Below, in pieces: positions 55,893-64,000 of a stretch of DNA of 64,000 nt. The notes under the pieces were generated by a model. It was not told the origin of the DNA. It ran no database searches and saw only the letters and a list, made by a program, of their open reading frames with translations. The position numbers and the translations under genes were made by a program. The first letter of the stretch is position 1. Each line of letters starts with the position of its first letter. The stretch covers positions 1-64,000 of the forward strand of contig JBBQLP010000007.1 of NCBI GenBank assembly GCA_038327995.1. The letters are read 5' to 3'. The stretch is from CAIOYC01 sp038327995 (lineage in GTDB: Bacteria; Pseudomonadota; Alphaproteobacteria; Caulobacterales; Caulobacteraceae).

Positions 55893-58802
55893 ATGCGATT
55901 GTGCGCCCTGGTCTTCGCAAGTCTGATCTGCGCTGGCGCCGCTGTAGCCAGCACGGCGAGACCGGGGTCTCTGCCTACCGGCCAGACAGCGACCCCGACC
56001 GCTGCGTCCGGGGCCATCTTCCAGAGCCTCAATCCGGACCTTCCCGGTCTGCCCGGCTTTGTCGCGGGTCAGGCCTCGGCGATGGCGCTTTCGCCCGACG
56101 GGCGCACCCTTCTGATCCTGACCAGCGGTTACAACCGCAACTCGGGACCTGACGGCAAGATCGTGCCCGGCTTCTCCATGGAATATGTGTTCGTCTACGA
56201 TGTTTCTGAACCTGCGCCGCGCAAGGTTCAGGTGCTGCAGATCGCCAACACCTTCCTGGGGCTGGCGTGGGCGCCGTCGGGACAGCGCTTCTATGTGTCC
56301 GGAGGGGTGGACGATGTGGTGCTGGAATACGGTAGTGGCTCGGCGGGCTTCGAGCCGGGCCGTCGCTTCGTGCTTGGCCACAAGACCGGCCTCGGCATCT
56401 TGGCCAAGCCCGAAACCGCGGGTCTGGCCATCAGCCCGGACGGCAGGCGACTGCTCGCCGCCAACTATCAGAACGACTCGGTCAGTCTGATCGACCTCGA
56501 AGCGGGCAAGGTTGTGGCCGAGCAGGACCTGCGCCCCGGCGTGATAAACCCGGGGGTCGGGCCGCGCCCCGGCGGCACCTTCCCGAAAGCGCTCATCTGG
56601 ACCTCCAACACCCAGGCGATGGTGGCTGTCCAGCGGGACCGGGAACTGGTGGCGCTCAAGATTGGCGAAGGCGCTATCAGCGTCGGCGCCCGCCTGAAGC
56701 TTCGAGGGCAGCCGGTCGCGCTTGCGGTCAATCGCGCAGGCTCACGCCTGTTTGCAGCTTTGGACAATTCAGACGGGTTGGCGGTGGTGGACCCGCGCGA
56801 TCAGAGACTGCTGGAAGCCATATCCACCGCCGCCCCGCGCGCCATTCTGCCGAACGCTGGGCGTCTTGGCGGCGCAGGGTCCAACGCCATCGCCCTTACG
56901 CCCGACGAGCAGACGGCGCTGGTCAGCAACGGTGGGCAAAATGCGGTCGCCGTCGTGCGGCTGGACGATCTTGCGACCGGAAACTCGGTCGTGGTGAAAC
57001 GGGCGCCGGGCAATCACGGCATGGACGACGGTGAGGATGACGCGCCGCGCCACGCAGGCTCGCAGGTGATCGGTCTCATCCCCACCGGGTGGTATCCGAC
57101 AGCGGTGGTCGCCTCCAAGGATGGCGAGCACCTCTATATCGTCAACGCCAAGAGCGATCCCGGCCCCAATCCCAAGGCCTGCCGGAACACCTACAACACC
57201 AAAGGAAAGGGCGATTGTCCCGGCGCGAACCAGTATGTCTGGCAACTCGAAAAGGCGGGCTTTCTAACCCTGCCGACGCCTGCGCCCTCCGAACTCGGAC
57301 GCCTGACCAGGCAGGTCGCCGCGAACAATGGCTACATCGAGCGCACCGGCGAGGCCCGCGACCGGGCGATGATGGCCTTCCTGCGCGCTCACATCCGCCA
57401 CGTGGTCTATGTGGTTAAAGAGAACCGCACCTACGACCAGATCCTCGGCGACCTGGAGGTCGGCAATGGCGATCCGAAGCTGGCGCTGCTGGGAAGCGCC
57501 CTGACGCCCAATCATCACGCCTTGGCGCGCCGGTTCGTCACCCTCGACAACTTCCTCGACAGCGGCGAGAGCAGCAACACAGGCTGGAACTGGACCACGG
57601 CAGCCCGAACCACCGACTTTACCGAAAGGGAAGCGCCGGTGAACTACTCCGCGCGGGGGCTGCAGTACGATCAGGAGGGCGGCAACCGGAACGTCAATGT
57701 CGGTTTCAAGACCGCTGCCGAACGCGTCGCCGCCAATCCCGCTACGCCCGCCGATCCAAACCTTCTCAGTGGCGATGCCGATGTGGCCGCGCCCGACGGT
57801 GCAAACGCTGACGCCGGACATGGCTACCTGTGGGACGGAGCGCTGAAGGCGGGGCTTACGATCCGCAACTGGGGCTTCTACGGCGATCTGTCCCGCTATT
57901 ACGAGGAGGGCGGCGGCGGATTAATCCCCCTCGAACGCGATCCCTATGCGAAGAAATTGCAAGTCTTCTTCACCACCAAGCCCGCCTTGCGCCCTTATAC
58001 GGATCCCTACTATCGGGGCTTCGATCAGGCGTTTCCCGATTATTGGCGCTTCAAGGAATGGGAGCGGGAGTTCGCCGGTTTCGAGGCGGTCGGCCGGGCG
58101 CCGAACCTGATGCTGATACGCCTGCCACATGATCATTTCGGGTCGTTCGACAAAGGCATCGACGGGGTGAACACCGTCGAAACGGAGATCGCGGACAACG
58201 ACTACGCTCTCGGACTGATGGTGCAGAAGATCGCCAGGAGCCGCTTCGCCAAGAACACTCTGGTGTTCGTGATCGAGGACGATGCGCAAGACGGCGCCGA
58301 CCACGTGAGCGCCCACCGCTCCATCGCCCTGATCACTGGCCCCTACGTGAAACAGCACGCGGTGGTCTCCACCCGCTACACCACGGTCAATTTCTTGCGG
58401 ACCATCGAAGATGTGCTGGGGATCAAGCCCCTCAATCTGAACGACGCCATGGCTCGGCCAATGACCGATGTTTTCAACCGAGCGGCGCCCAACTGGACGT
58501 TCGCCGCCGAGCCTGCGGACGTTCTGGCGACGACAGGCCTGCCGATCCCCCGAAGTCAGCGCGCGAAACTCCGTCGTCTCGGCGCCTTGCGGACGGCGGC
58601 CTACTGGTCAAAGGCTATGGCCGGACAGGATTTCCGCACCGAAGACAAGCTGGACACCGCCGCGTTCAACCGCGCCCTCCGTCTCGGCTTGGCTCCAGAG
58701 ATCAGGACGCAGCCGGGTTCCGAACGCCTAACGCCAGCGACCCGGTCTATGGTGCAAAAAGGCAACGACGCGTCCAACGTGTCTCAAAACTCTTCGAAAT
58801 AG
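55893..58802 (+). CDS. exported beta-propeller / phosphoesterase fusion
   Basis: The 969-residue protein has a signal peptide (MRLCALVFASLICAGAAVA). Residues about 50-430 form a YncE-like beta-propeller with repeated blades (ALSPDGRTLLIL, AISPDGRRLLAAN, ALTPDEQTALVSN). From about 500 a phosphoesterase/phospholipase C-like domain follows: HVVYVVKENRTYDQILGDL, LPHDHFGSF and FVIEDDAQDGADHVSAHRS match the metal-binding parts of the alkaline-phosphatase superfamily. It may cleave a phosphate ester outside the cell. The TonB receptor is the next gene, 97 bases on. The substrate is unknown. Confidence 0.85.
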   Translation: MRLCALVFASLICAGAAVASTARPGSLPTGQTATPTAASGAIFQSLNPDLPGLPGFVAGQASAMALSPDGRTLLILTSGYNRNSGPDGKIVPGFSMEYVFVYDVSEPAPRKVQVLQIANTFLGLAWAPSGQRFYVSGGVDDVVLEYGSGSAGFEPGRRFVLGHKTGLGILAKPETAGLAISPDGRRLLAANYQNDSVSLIDLEAGKVVAEQDLRPGVINPGVGPRPGGTFPKALIWTSNTQAMVAVQRDRELVALKIGEGAISVGARLKLRGQPVALAVNRAGSRLFAALDNSDGLAVVDPRDQRLLEAISTAAPRAILPNAGRLGGAGSNAIALTPDEQTALVSNGGQNAVAVVRLDDLATGNSVVVKRAPGNHGMDDGEDDAPRHAGSQVIGLIPTGWYPTAVVASKDGEHLYIVNAKSDPGPNPKACRNTYNTKGKGDCPGANQYVWQLEKAGFLTLPTPAPSELGRLTRQVAANNGYIERTGEARDRAMMAFLRAHIRHVVYVVKENRTYDQILGDLEVGNGDPKLALLGSALTPNHHALARRFVTLDNFLDSGESSNTGWNWTTAARTTDFTEREAPVNYSARGLQYDQEGGNRNVNVGFKTAAERVAANPATPADPNLLSGDADVAAPDGANADAGHGYLWDGALKAGLTIRNWGFYGDLSRYYEEGGGGLIPLERDPYAKKLQVFFTTKPALRPYTDPYYRGFDQAFPDYWRFKEWEREFAGFEAVGRAPNLMLIRLPHDHFGSFDKGIDGVNTVETEIADNDYALGLMVQKIARSRFAKNTLVFVIEDDAQDGADHVSAHRSIALITGPYVKQHAVVSTRYTTVNFLRTIEDVLGIKPLNLNDAMARPMTDVFNRAAPNWTFAAEPADVLATTGLPIPRSQRAKLRRLGALRTAAYWSKAMAGQDFRTEDKLDTAAFNRALRLGLAPEIRTQPGSERLTPATRSMVQKGNDASNVSQNSSK

Positions 58803-58848
58803 ATTGCAAATAGGGCGATCTTTCGGGATTTGTGGCGGATTAGCGACT

Positions 58849-58864
58849 GGAATGTAGCGATTCC
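58849..58864 (+). promoter_or_regulatory. inverted repeat in the TonB receptor leader
   Basis: GGAAT and ATTCC flank a six-base spacer 36 bases before the receptor ATG. It may be an operator or an RNA hairpin in the leader. The upstream GATTGCAAA (58802-58810) is shared with the site upstream of the phosphoesterase gene. Confidence 0.35.
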
Positions 58865-58899
58865 ATGATCGTGTTCTGACTGTCCTGGGGATATTCTTC

Positions 58900-61800
58900 A
58901 TGCTTAATCGCGGACTTTTGTGCTGCACCACCCTTTTGGCGGCAGGCGCTTTCGCCCTGTCGGCTCATGCTCAGGCGGCTCCCGCACCAGCCGATACCCC
59001 GTCCGCCACAGCGACTGAGGTCATCGTCACCGGGTCGCGAATCAAACGCAACGCCTTCACGGCGCCCGATCCGATTCAGGTCATCTCCGCTGACCAAGCG
59101 GCGCTCTCTGGCTATGCCGATACGGCGTCCCTGCTGCAGCAATCCTCGCTCGCCTCCGGTTCGTTCCAGACCAATGACCAGTTGACCGGCTTCGTGGTTA
59201 CCGGCGGTCCTGGCTCGAAAACGCTGAACCTGCGCCGTTTGGGCGCCCAGCGCACCATCATCCTCCTCGACGGCAAGCGCCTTGGCCCGGCTGGCGTCGG
59301 CGGCACGGTCGGCCCGGTCGATCTGAACGTATTCTCCCAATCAGCCATTTCGCGGATCGAAGTGCTGAAAGACGGCGCCTCGTCGATCTACGGCTCCGAC
59401 GCTGTGGCCGGGGTGGTGAACATCATCACCAAGAAGAACCACGATGGCGGCGAACTGTCGGCGTTCACATCGCAATCCGAACTTGGCGGAGGCAATGTCT
59501 ACACGCTCAGCGGCGACTGGGGTAAGACCTTCGATAAGGGCTATGTCGAACTCGCCGGTGAATACTACGAGCAGGAGCGTCTGGCGCGCGGCACGCGCTC
59601 CTACACCAACTGTAACGAAGACTACCTCTTCACACCCGGCGGCGGGCGGATTGACTTCACCGACGCGGTGACGGCGAACGAAGGGCACTTCTACAAGTGC
59701 TATAACCAGCTCAGCAATGTCGCCCGGACCAATGGTGGCGATTACCAGTATCTGCAACCGGGCGTGCCCTATCCGACCGCGGCGAATGGCAACAACGTGC
59801 CGGCCACCGTTTCGGCGGCGCTCGGTGGCCCGCTGAACACATTCTTCGCGCGCCAGGCTCGAGCTGGTTTTCCGGACACCTACCCCTACGCCAACGAAGG
59901 CGTCGAGCGCGGTCTGACGGATCGGGTTTCGATCATCAGCCCGGACCGGCATTTCAATGCGAGCGGCAACGCTGGCTATGACTTCAACGCCAACACCCAC
60001 CTTTATGGGCAGTTTCTGTTCAGCGACCGTGTCTCGCACCAGACGGGGTCGCGTCAGCTCTTCCCGACCCTTAGCGGCGCCTGGGTTGCGGGCAACCCTA
60101 ACAACATTTTCGCGGGCACCGGTATAACGCCCGTTTTCCCGATCATTCAGTTGCCCAGCGACAATGAGCAGAACGTCAAATATTATCGCGGCGTTATCGG
60201 GCTGAAGGGCGACATCCACGGCTTCGGCTGGTTCGACCGCTTCAGCTACGATGTCTATGGAGTCTACTCGCGATCAGACGCCACCTATCAGACTGACTCG
60301 ATCTACAATGATCGGGTGGTCGCCTCGACGACTGCGGCGACGGCCTGCAATCCTTTGACGCCAAACCTCTCCAACTTTAACTGCTCGGGGCTTGGCACAG
60401 GCATTCCCTATCTGAGCAAGCGTGTCCTTGCTGGCCAGTTCACTCAGGCCGAGCGCGACTTCCTGTTCTTCAAGACCCACAGCACGACCCAGTATGAGCA
60501 ATATATCGCCGAAGGCGACATCACTGGCGACCTGTTCACTCTTCCAGCCGGACCGGTCGGGATCGCCCTCGGCGCCTCCTATCGTCACGACAAGATTGAC
60601 GACAAGCCGGATGCACAAATCCAGTTGGGCAACCTCTGGGGTCAGACCGCTTCGGGTCACACCGCCGGTTCAGACGCGGTGAGCGAAGCCTATGCCGAGT
60701 TGAGTGTTCCGGTGCTGAAGAACTTCCCGTTCATCCAGAACCTCAGCTTTGATGTCTCTGGCCGTTACAGCAATTACGACAGCTATGGTTCCACCTCGAC
60801 TTACAAGGTGTCCGGCAACTGGACCGTGATCCCTGACCTCCGCTTCCGCGGTTCGGTCGGAACCTCGTTCCGCGCCCCGGCGCTGTTCGAGCTGTTCCTC
60901 GCTCACCAGACGAGCTTCCAGGGCCAGGCCAACATCGACCCCTGCATCAACTACGCAGCAAACAACCAGCCTATCGTCATTCAAAACGCTTGTGCCGCGC
61001 TTGGCATCGGTCCCACATATACCGGCGTTACTAACCCCGGTGGTGGCGCATCCGCCCAGATTTCAACGGGCGGCGGCGCTGCCAACCTGAAGGCCGAAAC
61101 CTCTCAGGCCAAGAGCATCGGGGTGATCATCACGCCGAAGCACTTCGGTATTGACCGCTGGAGCAACCTCTCCGTGGCCGTGGATTACTTCGACTTCCAG
61201 GTTCACGACGAGGTCAGGACCTTCGGCGCTGGCAATATTATTTCTCAGTGCTTGCGTGGACAAACCGCCTTCTGCACGCTGTTCGTTCGCGACAGCAATC
61301 CGGCGTCGCCCACCTTCCAGAACATCCTGACCGTCAACAACAACTACGTGAACGTGGCGCGGCAAGGTGTTCGTGGGTTGGACGTGACCCTCCATGCCGA
61401 CCACAACTTCGGTCGTTTCGGGCGGCTTGCGTTTGACAGCAACCTGACCTGGACATTTGCCGATAAATCACTGCTGCTTGGCAACGCAGCGATCACCGAC
61501 CAGAACGGCACCACGTTCAACTTCAATGGACCGGACTTCTCTGGCAACGCTTCGCTGGAGTGGGATTACAACGACTACACCGTGTTCTGGAACGTACAGG
61601 GGCTTGGCAAGGGATCGGATACCGAGAACTTCGGCGGGGACACCTTCGCCAACAGCAGGTATTCTAATACCCCGGCGGGCCTGGGTTCACCGCAGGTCTA
61701 TTTCAAGCAATATGTCGAAACGACGATCTATCACGACCTGTCGGTCCGCAAGCGCTTCCCGATCTGGAATCTTGAAGTGACCGCTGGCGCGAAGAATGTG

Positions 61801-61917
61801 TTCAATGAAGCGCCCCCTGCCCAGTCTACTGGACAGTTCCGCTCTGGAACCTCGGCGCTTAATGCCTACGACGTCATTGGTCGGCAATACTTCCTGCGCC
61901 TTACCAAGAAGTGGTAG
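58900..61917 (+). CDS. TonB-dependent outer-membrane receptor
   Basis: The 1005-residue receptor has a signal peptide (MLNRGLLCCTTLLAAGAFALSAHA), then EVIVTGSRIKR, a TonB-box-like segment. The plug covers about 45-190 (LRRLGAQRTIILLDGKRL, ISRIEVLKDGASSIYGSDAVAGVVNIITKK) and the 22-strand barrel fills the rest, ending YFLRLTKKW with the aromatic terminal residue. The RFRGSVGTSFRAPALFELF motif of the barrel is present. Ligand is unknown. It lies downstream of an exported phosphoesterase and is followed by a strong terminator. Confidence 0.95.
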   Translation: MLNRGLLCCTTLLAAGAFALSAHAQAAPAPADTPSATATEVIVTGSRIKRNAFTAPDPIQVISADQAALSGYADTASLLQQSSLASGSFQTNDQLTGFVVTGGPGSKTLNLRRLGAQRTIILLDGKRLGPAGVGGTVGPVDLNVFSQSAISRIEVLKDGASSIYGSDAVAGVVNIITKKNHDGGELSAFTSQSELGGGNVYTLSGDWGKTFDKGYVELAGEYYEQERLARGTRSYTNCNEDYLFTPGGGRIDFTDAVTANEGHFYKCYNQLSNVARTNGGDYQYLQPGVPYPTAANGNNVPATVSAALGGPLNTFFARQARAGFPDTYPYANEGVERGLTDRVSIISPDRHFNASGNAGYDFNANTHLYGQFLFSDRVSHQTGSRQLFPTLSGAWVAGNPNNIFAGTGITPVFPIIQLPSDNEQNVKYYRGVIGLKGDIHGFGWFDRFSYDVYGVYSRSDATYQTDSIYNDRVVASTTAATACNPLTPNLSNFNCSGLGTGIPYLSKRVLAGQFTQAERDFLFFKTHSTTQYEQYIAEGDITGDLFTLPAGPVGIALGASYRHDKIDDKPDAQIQLGNLWGQTASGHTAGSDAVSEAYAELSVPVLKNFPFIQNLSFDVSGRYSNYDSYGSTSTYKVSGNWTVIPDLRFRGSVGTSFRAPALFELFLAHQTSFQGQANIDPCINYAANNQPIVIQNACAALGIGPTYTGVTNPGGGASAQISTGGGAANLKAETSQAKSIGVIITPKHFGIDRWSNLSVAVDYFDFQVHDEVRTFGAGNIISQCLRGQTAFCTLFVRDSNPASPTFQNILTVNNNYVNVARQGVRGLDVTLHADHNFGRFGRLAFDSNLTWTFADKSLLLGNAAITDQNGTTFNFNGPDFSGNASLEWDYNDYTVFWNVQGLGKGSDTENFGGDTFANSRYSNTPAGLGSPQVYFKQYVETTIYHDLSVRKRFPIWNLEVTAGAKNVFNEAPPAQSTGQFRSGTSALNAYDVIGRQYFLRLTKKW

Positions 61918-61938
61918 GCACAGCTAAGCAATAACTTG

Positions 61939-61970
61939 AAAGGGCGGCCTTCTGGCCGCCTTTTTTTTGT
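61939..61970 (+). terminator. strong Rho-independent terminator after the TonB receptor
   Basis: GGCGGCC (61943-61949) pairs with GGCCGCC (61954-61960) around TTCT, followed by eight T residues. It is 22 bases past the receptor stop and is the clearest terminator in the window. Confidence 0.93.
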
Positions 61971-62248
61971 TTCTAGTGTACACTCTGCATCCGGCTGTAA
62001 CAATCGATCAGTCGTACGCATGGCCCGTACGTCCCCGCACTACTCATTGAGGCGCTGTGGGACCGCGTATTGAAGCCAATTTGGCCGCGCGTGGCTCCGC
62101 TTGCCGATGAGGCATTGGATCAATTTCCAGGGAACATTTTCGCTCAACGCGCGAGATGGCATCAAGCAACGATCAGGTTTTGCGGGTTGGAGTCAGCCGG
62201 GCGACAAGGCCCATTTCCCCGCCGCCTCTCGCCCGCTAGTCTTCCCGT
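61971..62248. other. intergenic region before the two-component genes
   Basis: The 278-base region has lower GC than its flanks in parts and two copies of CGTACG (about 62014-62035). A 60-codon ORF (62070-62252) has no family features and overlaps the response-regulator start, so I do not call it a gene. Promoters for the two-component operon should lie here. Confidence 0.4.
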
Positions 62249-62947
62249 ATGAAGGTGCTTGTTGTCGAGGATGATGTGGAGACGTCGGCCTACGTGGCGC
62301 GGGGTCTGAAGGAGCAGGGGCATGGGGTAGAGATCGCCACCACCGGGCGCGACGGACTGTTCCTGGCCCTTGACCAGCCTTTTGATGTGATCGTCATGGA
62401 CCGGATGTTGCCAGGGATGGACGGGCTGAGCCTAGTCAAGTCCCTGCGCGCCGGGGGCATGGAGACGCCGGTGATCTTTCTCACCGCGCTGGGCGGCGTG
62501 GGCGAGCGGGTGGAGGGGCTGGAGGCGGGGGCCGACGACTATCTGGTCAAGCCTTTCTCGTTTTCGGAATTGAACGCGCGGGTCAACGCCCTGGCCCGGC
62601 GGCCCCCGTTCAAGGGCGAGGCGGCAGCCAATCTGATCGTCGGCGACATCGACCTAAACCGGCTGCAACGCTCGGCCAAGCTCGGCGGCCAGCCGCTGGA
62701 CCTGAAGCCCAAGGAGTTCGCCCTCCTGGAATATTTGATGCTGAACTCGGGCCGGGTAGTTACCCGCACCATGCTTCTGGAACACGTGTGGGATTTCCAC
62801 TTCAACCCCCGCACCACCATCGTCGAGACGCACATCAGTCGATTGCGGGCGAAACTGGATGCGGTGCGGGAGACGGCGGCGGGCGACAGCAAGGCAGCGC
62901 AGCTCCTCACCGTGCGTGGCGCGGGATATATGCTCGTTGGCGATTAG
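62249..62947 (+). CDS. OmpR/PhoB-family response regulator
   Basis: The 232-residue protein has a receiver domain with D8/D9, phosphoacceptor D51 (VMDRMLPGMDG), T79 and K101 (VKPFSF), and an OmpR-type winged-helix DNA-binding domain from about 130 (LKPKEFALLEYLM, RTTIVETHISRLRAKL, VRGAGYML). It controls unknown targets. The histidine kinase reading frame overlaps its end by 11 bases if TTG 62937 is used. The pair resembles QseBC/PhoPQ-like systems in layout only. Confidence 0.95.
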   Translation: MKVLVVEDDVETSAYVARGLKEQGHGVEIATTGRDGLFLALDQPFDVIVMDRMLPGMDGLSLVKSLRAGGMETPVIFLTALGGVGERVEGLEAGADDYLVKPFSFSELNARVNALARRPPFKGEAAANLIVGDIDLNRLQRSAKLGGQPLDLKPKEFALLEYLMLNSGRVVTRTMLLEHVWDFHFNPRTTIVETHISRLRAKLDAVRETAAGDSKAAQLLTVRGAGYMLVGD

Positions 62948-64000
62948 ACTCCCCGCATCCTGGCGTTCGACGCGCGCACGAGTGGCGATGCTGCTGGTGG
63001 CGCTGTTCGTTGCGGCGTTCGGCTCATCGGGGGCTGCCATGTGGCTGGCCCTGTCCGAGCCGGTGGACGCCTCGATCGAGAATCGGCTGCAGCACGAAGC
63101 GGCGGCGCTTACTCGGCTTTACGGCGCTCGCCCGCTCGATCTGGCTATCGGGTTGATCCGCAACCACGAGCGTCGCGCCTCCGGCTTCCAGTGGCGGGTC
63201 GGGACCTCCTCAGGGCGCAGGATCGCTGGCAATCTGCCGGATGCGGCCTATGCCCCCGGCTTTTCCACCGTCGCCGCCGCGCCCTCTACCCTGCGTGAGG
63301 CCAGCGAGACCAGTGAGGAAGCCGGGCCCCCTGACGACGATGACGCCGATAGCGGAGATCGTCTGCGCACCCTCACCGTGGCGCTTCGCAACGGAGCCAT
63401 GCTGACCCTGGGTGAGGACCTTGGTCGCACGCGCGCGCTGAAGCGCCTGTTCCTGCGCACCTTCATGCTGACTTCCGGCGCGGCGCTGATGATTGCCCTG
63501 GCCCTGGCGCTGACCTTTGTCTCGCGGCTTCTGGGGCGGATCGAGGTGATCGCCTCGACGGCGGACGCAGTATCGGGGCAGGACATGGGCGCCCGTGCGC
63601 CCTTGCGCGATCCCCTGCGCGCTGATGACATCGACCGGCTGGCCCTGTCTGTGAACCAGATGCTGGACCGGATCGCCGCCCTCCTCGGCAGTCTGCGCCA
63701 GGTGTCCGACGATGTGGCGCACGACCTGCGCACGCCCCTGGCGCACCTGAAACAGCGGATCGAGACGGTGCTGAACGCCCCGCCCTCCATCGAGAGCTAT
63801 CGCGGCGCGCTGGAAGGCGCGTCAGAAAAGATCGACGAGGTGCTGGCCACCTTTGAGGCGCTCCTCTCCATCGCGCGTCTGGAGGCAGGCGCCAAGATCG
63901 CGGGCTTCCGCAGCTTAGACCTTGCCGAGGTCGCCGAAGCGGTGGTCGAGGCCTTTCGCCCCTCGGCCGAAGATGGCGGTCGCCAACTCCTTCTCTATGC
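62937..64000 (+). CDS. sensor histidine kinase (partial, runs off the window)
   Basis: The frame is open from TTG 62937 to the window end (354 codons seen); GTG 62982 and ATG 62988 are alternative starts. The product has a first membrane span (about 18-38), a periplasmic sensor of about 135 residues with an acidic stretch (EEAGPPDDDDADSGD), a second span (about 180-200), a HAMP linker and the HisKA motif SDDVAHDLRTPLAHLK with H262 as the phosphorylated residue. The ATP-binding domain is beyond the edge. It is the cognate kinase of the upstream regulator. Confidence 0.9.
   Translation, partial: MAIRLPASWRSTRARVAMLLVALFVAAFGSSGAAMWLALSEPVDASIENRLQHEAAALTRLYGARPLDLAIGLIRNHERRASGFQWRVGTSSGRRIAGNLPDAAYAPGFSTVAAAPSTLREASETSEEAGPPDDDDADSGDRLRTLTVALRNGAMLTLGEDLGRTRALKRLFLRTFMLTSGAALMIALALALTFVSRLLGRIEVIASTADAVSGQDMGARAPLRDPLRADDIDRLALSVNQMLDRIAALLGSLRQVSDDVAHDLRTPLAHLKQRIETVLNAPPSIESYRGALEGASEKIDEVLATFEALLSIARLEAGAKIAGFRSLDLAEVAEAVVEAFRPSAEDGGRQLLLY

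Noticed and set aside
62070..62252. 60-codon ORF before the response regulator
   Set aside because: No ribosome site or family features, and it overlaps the response-regulator start.

Overview
The window is about 64 kb of high-GC bacterial chromosome, densely coded on both strands. Gene content points to an alphaproteobacterium: an IF-2/RbfA/TruB/S15/PNPase block, an alphaproteobacterial-type complete hopanoid (hpn) locus, a RskA-type ECF sigma pair, an outer-membrane TonB-dependent receptor and several Tat-exported proteins. The order cannot be fixed from the sequence alone. I found no phage, insertion sequence, CRISPR array, rRNA or tRNA gene.

Region 1 (1-14.1 kb) is the translation/RNA-processing block: ylxR, infB, then a 5.2 kb interruption of unrelated genes (small exported protein, serine hydrolase, dienelactone hydrolase, DUF2939-like lipoprotein, small membrane protein, GT87-like glycosyltransferase), then rbfA-truB-rpsO-pnp. 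Region 2 (14.3-32.6 kb) is accessory metabolism: an ECF sigma/anti-sigma pair; a sugar-acid dehydratase with a lactonase; a peptide block (gamma-glutamyltranspeptidase, S58 aminopeptidase, POT transporter); haloalkane dehalogenase with a DUF1330 protein; KDPG aldolase with KDG kinase; a Tat-exported metallophosphoesterase overlapping a diheme cytochrome c; an RcnB-like protein; an Ala-rich lipoprotein; and a DUF1501/DUF1800 pair. A decayed AraC-type regulator lies at 32.3-32.6 kb.

Region 3 (32.7-53.7 kb) is a hopanoid locus. It has hpnN (RND exporter) and hpnM (MlaC-like), the isoprenoid genes ispA, ispG and ispH, hpnH, and a tightly coupled minus-strand run mlaA-like/hpnA/hpnB/hpnC/hpnD/hpnE/shc/hpnG. 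Divergent from this is hpnI-hpnJ-hpnK-hpnL. Together these can make HMBPP/IPP and FPP, convert FPP to squalene by the HpnCDE route, cyclise it, add and process the C35 side chain and its glycosyl/cyclitol head group, and move hopanoids to the outer membrane. No hpnO or hpnP is present here, so aminotriol formation and C-2 methylation would need genes elsewhere.

Region 4 (53.7-64 kb) begins with selD-selU (tRNA 2-selenouridine), apparently continuing the hpnIJKL transcription unit. It is followed by a large exported beta-propeller/phosphoesterase protein, a TonB-dependent receptor with a strong terminator, and an OmpR-type response regulator overlapping a histidine kinase that runs off the window.

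The points most worth a second look are the mlaA-like gene heading the hpn operon without a lipobox cysteine, the repeated TTG starts in hpnI/K/L, the possible cotranscription of selD-selU with hopanoid genes, the AraC remnant, the terminator that overlaps a coding end, and a palindrome before the phosphoesterase gene.
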